Of a stretch of DNA of 6,272 nucleotides, positions 5,068 to 6,272 are shown piece after piece. A program made the position numbers and the translations under genes. The stretch comes from Brevundimonas sp. (GTDB lineage: Bacteria; Pseudomonadota; Alphaproteobacteria; Caulobacterales; Caulobacteraceae). Under the pieces are notes generated by a model. That model saw only the letters and a program-made list of their open reading frames with translations, was not told the origin of the DNA and ran no database searches. The stretch is taken from the NCBI GenBank assembly GCA_020253595.1, contig JADCBH010000236.1, forward strand, positions 1-6,272. Direction: 5' to 3'. Within the stretch, counting starts at the first letter, position 1, and each line of letters starts with the position of its first letter.

Positions 5068-6272
5068 ATGGCCAGCCTGAACGACATCCGCTCGACCTTC
5101 CTCAACTTCTTCGAGGCCGACGGACACCAGAAGATCCACTCCGCACCGCTGGTGCCCCAGAACGACCCTACGCTGATGTTCGTCAACGCGGGCATGGTGC
5201 CGTTCAAGGACTACTTCACCGGGGCCGCCAAGCCGCCGTCGCCGCGCGCGACGTCGTCGCAGAAGTGCGTCCGCGCCGGCGGCAAGCACAATGACCTGGA
5301 CAACGTCGGCTACACCGCGCGCCACCTGACCTTCTTCGAGATGCTGGGCAACTTCAGCTTCGGCGACTACTTCAAGGAGCACGCCATCGAGAGCGCCTGG
5401 ACGTTGGTCACACGTGACTTCGGCCTCGATCCCAAGCGCCTCCTGGTCACCGTCTACATCGACGACGACGAGGCCGCCGCGATCTGGAAGAAGGTCACCG
5501 GCTTCTCCGACGACAAGATCATCCGCATCGCAGGCTCGGACAACTTCTGGGCCATGGGCGACAGCGGCCCCTGCGGCCCCTGCACCGAGATCTTCTGGGA
5601 CTACGGCGACCATGTCCCCGGCGGCCCTCCGGGGTCTCCGGACGAGGACGGCGACCGCTATGTGGAGATCTGGAACAACGTCTTCATGCAGTTCGAGAAG
5701 GAGAACGACGAGATCGTTCGCAACTTGCCTAAGCCCTCCGTCGACACCGGCATGGGGCTGGAGCGCATCGCGAGCGTGCTTCAGGGCAAGAACTCGGTGT
5801 TCGACACCGACCTGTTCCAGACGCTGATCCAGGCTTCGGCCGAGGCCACCTCGACCGATCCGAACGGCGAGATGGCGGCCAGCCACCGGGTGATCGCCGA
5901 CCACCTGCGGTCCTCGTCCTTCCTGATCGCGGACGGGGTCACGCCGTCCAATGAAGGCCGGGGCTATGTGCTGCGCCGGATCATGCGCCGGGCCATGCGC
6001 CACGCCCACCTGCTGGGCGCGACCGATCCCCTGATGCACCGCCTCGTGCCGACGCTCGTCGCCGAAATGGGCGAGGCCTATCCGGAGCTGAAGCGTGCCC
6101 AGGCCTCTGTCGAGGACACGATGAAGCAGGAGGAGATCCGTTTCCGCACGACGCTGGGTCGCGGCATGGGCCTGCTGGAAGACGCCACGCGCGATCTGGC
6201 ACCGGGCGGCGTCATCCCCGGCCGGACGGCCTTCAGCCTTTATGACACCTACGGCTTCCCGCTGGACCTGAC
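5068..6272 (+). CDS. alaS: Alanyl-tRNA synthetase, 3'-truncated by window edge
   Basis: AlaRS is the cytoplasmic class II synthetase that charges tRNA-Ala and edits mischarged serine and glycine. The frame from ATG 5068 is open to the window end, giving 401 of about 880 expected residues: the aminoacylation domain and the start of the tRNA-recognition region. Motif 1 is at NDPTLMFVNAGMVPFK (32-47), motif 2 at RHLTFFEMLGNFSFGDYF (85-102), and motif 3 at GMGLER (228-233). Other AlaRS signatures are GPCGPCTEIFWD (167-178), HRVIADHLR (273-281) and NEGRGYVLRR (295-304). The start gives MASLNDIRSTFLNFFE, the normal AlaRS N-terminus, with no upstream candidate needed. The Shine-Dalgarno is not obvious. 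The editing and C-Ala domains lie outside the window. Codon use is strongly GC-biased like recA, consistent with native chromosomal backbone. Confidence 0.98.
   Translation, partial: MASLNDIRSTFLNFFEADGHQKIHSAPLVPQNDPTLMFVNAGMVPFKDYFTGAAKPPSPRATSSQKCVRAGGKHNDLDNVGYTARHLTFFEMLGNFSFGDYFKEHAIESAWTLVTRDFGLDPKRLLVTVYIDDDEAAAIWKKVTGFSDDKIIRIAGSDNFWAMGDSGPCGPCTEIFWDYGDHVPGGPPGSPDEDGDRYVEIWNNVFMQFEKENDEIVRNLPKPSVDTGMGLERIASVLQGKNSVFDTDLFQTLIQASAEATSTDPNGEMAASHRVIADHLRSSSFLIADGVTPSNEGRGYVLRRIMRRAMRHAHLLGATDPLMHRLVPTLVAEMGEAYPELKRAQASVEDTMKQEEIRFRTTLGRGMGLLEDATRDLAPGGVIPGRTAFSLYDTYGFPLDL

Noticed and set aside
5017..6039. A 340-codon open frame on the minus strand
   Set aside because: It is antisense to alaS, whose motifs are unambiguous; the His/Val/Asp/Arg-rich composition is typical of a GC-rich antisense shadow.

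Overview
This is a high-GC proteobacterial chromosome window. It is most likely an alphaproteobacterium of the Caulobacter/Brevundimonas type, judged from the RecA and AlaRS sequences, codon use and gene order. No species can be named from the sequence alone. Two housekeeping genes bracket it: the 3' two thirds of recA (1-768, plus strand) and the first ~401 codons of alaS (5068 onward, plus strand). Both run off the window. recA and alaS are neighbours or near-neighbours in many proteobacteria (recA-recX-alaS in Escherichia coli); no recX lies between them here.

The 4.3 kb between them is accessory and rearranged. recA is followed by a three-copy ATGTGCAC palindrome (774-817) and a strong intrinsic terminator (890-919). 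Next, on the minus strand, is the C-terminal part of a DCC-family (DUF393) thiol-oxidoreductase-like gene. Its missing first 18 codons, including the start, lie 3.4 kb away at 4646-4699 in the same orientation. The two pieces rejoin in frame at a shared TCTCG. The DNA between them (about 1279-4644) therefore looks like an insertion or recombined segment that split the gene.

That segment starts with a 74-codon internal piece of cysteine synthase (CysK), fused in frame to the DCC remnant. A ~280 bp hairpin-containing spacer follows. Then come two translationally coupled, intact-looking glycosyltransferase genes: a GT2 polyprenyl-phosphate sugar synthase with a GtrA-type membrane domain, and a multi-membrane-span GT39/ArnT-like glycosyltransferase. 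Together they would form a two-step module: a sugar is charged onto a polyprenyl phosphate on the cytoplasmic side, then transferred in the periplasm to a lipid or protein acceptor. Their codon use is less GC-biased than recA and alaS (many TTT Phe codons, none in the visible parts of recA or alaS), which fits horizontal acquisition.

Between the segment and alaS lie a 9-bp perfect hairpin, a small unrecognised 57-residue ORF (4794-4967) and the alaS leader with a 7-bp inverted repeat. I see no CRISPR array, tRNA, rRNA, transposase or integrase. No clearly new biological system is visible. The most informative feature is the split DCC gene and the foreign glycosylation module inside it.
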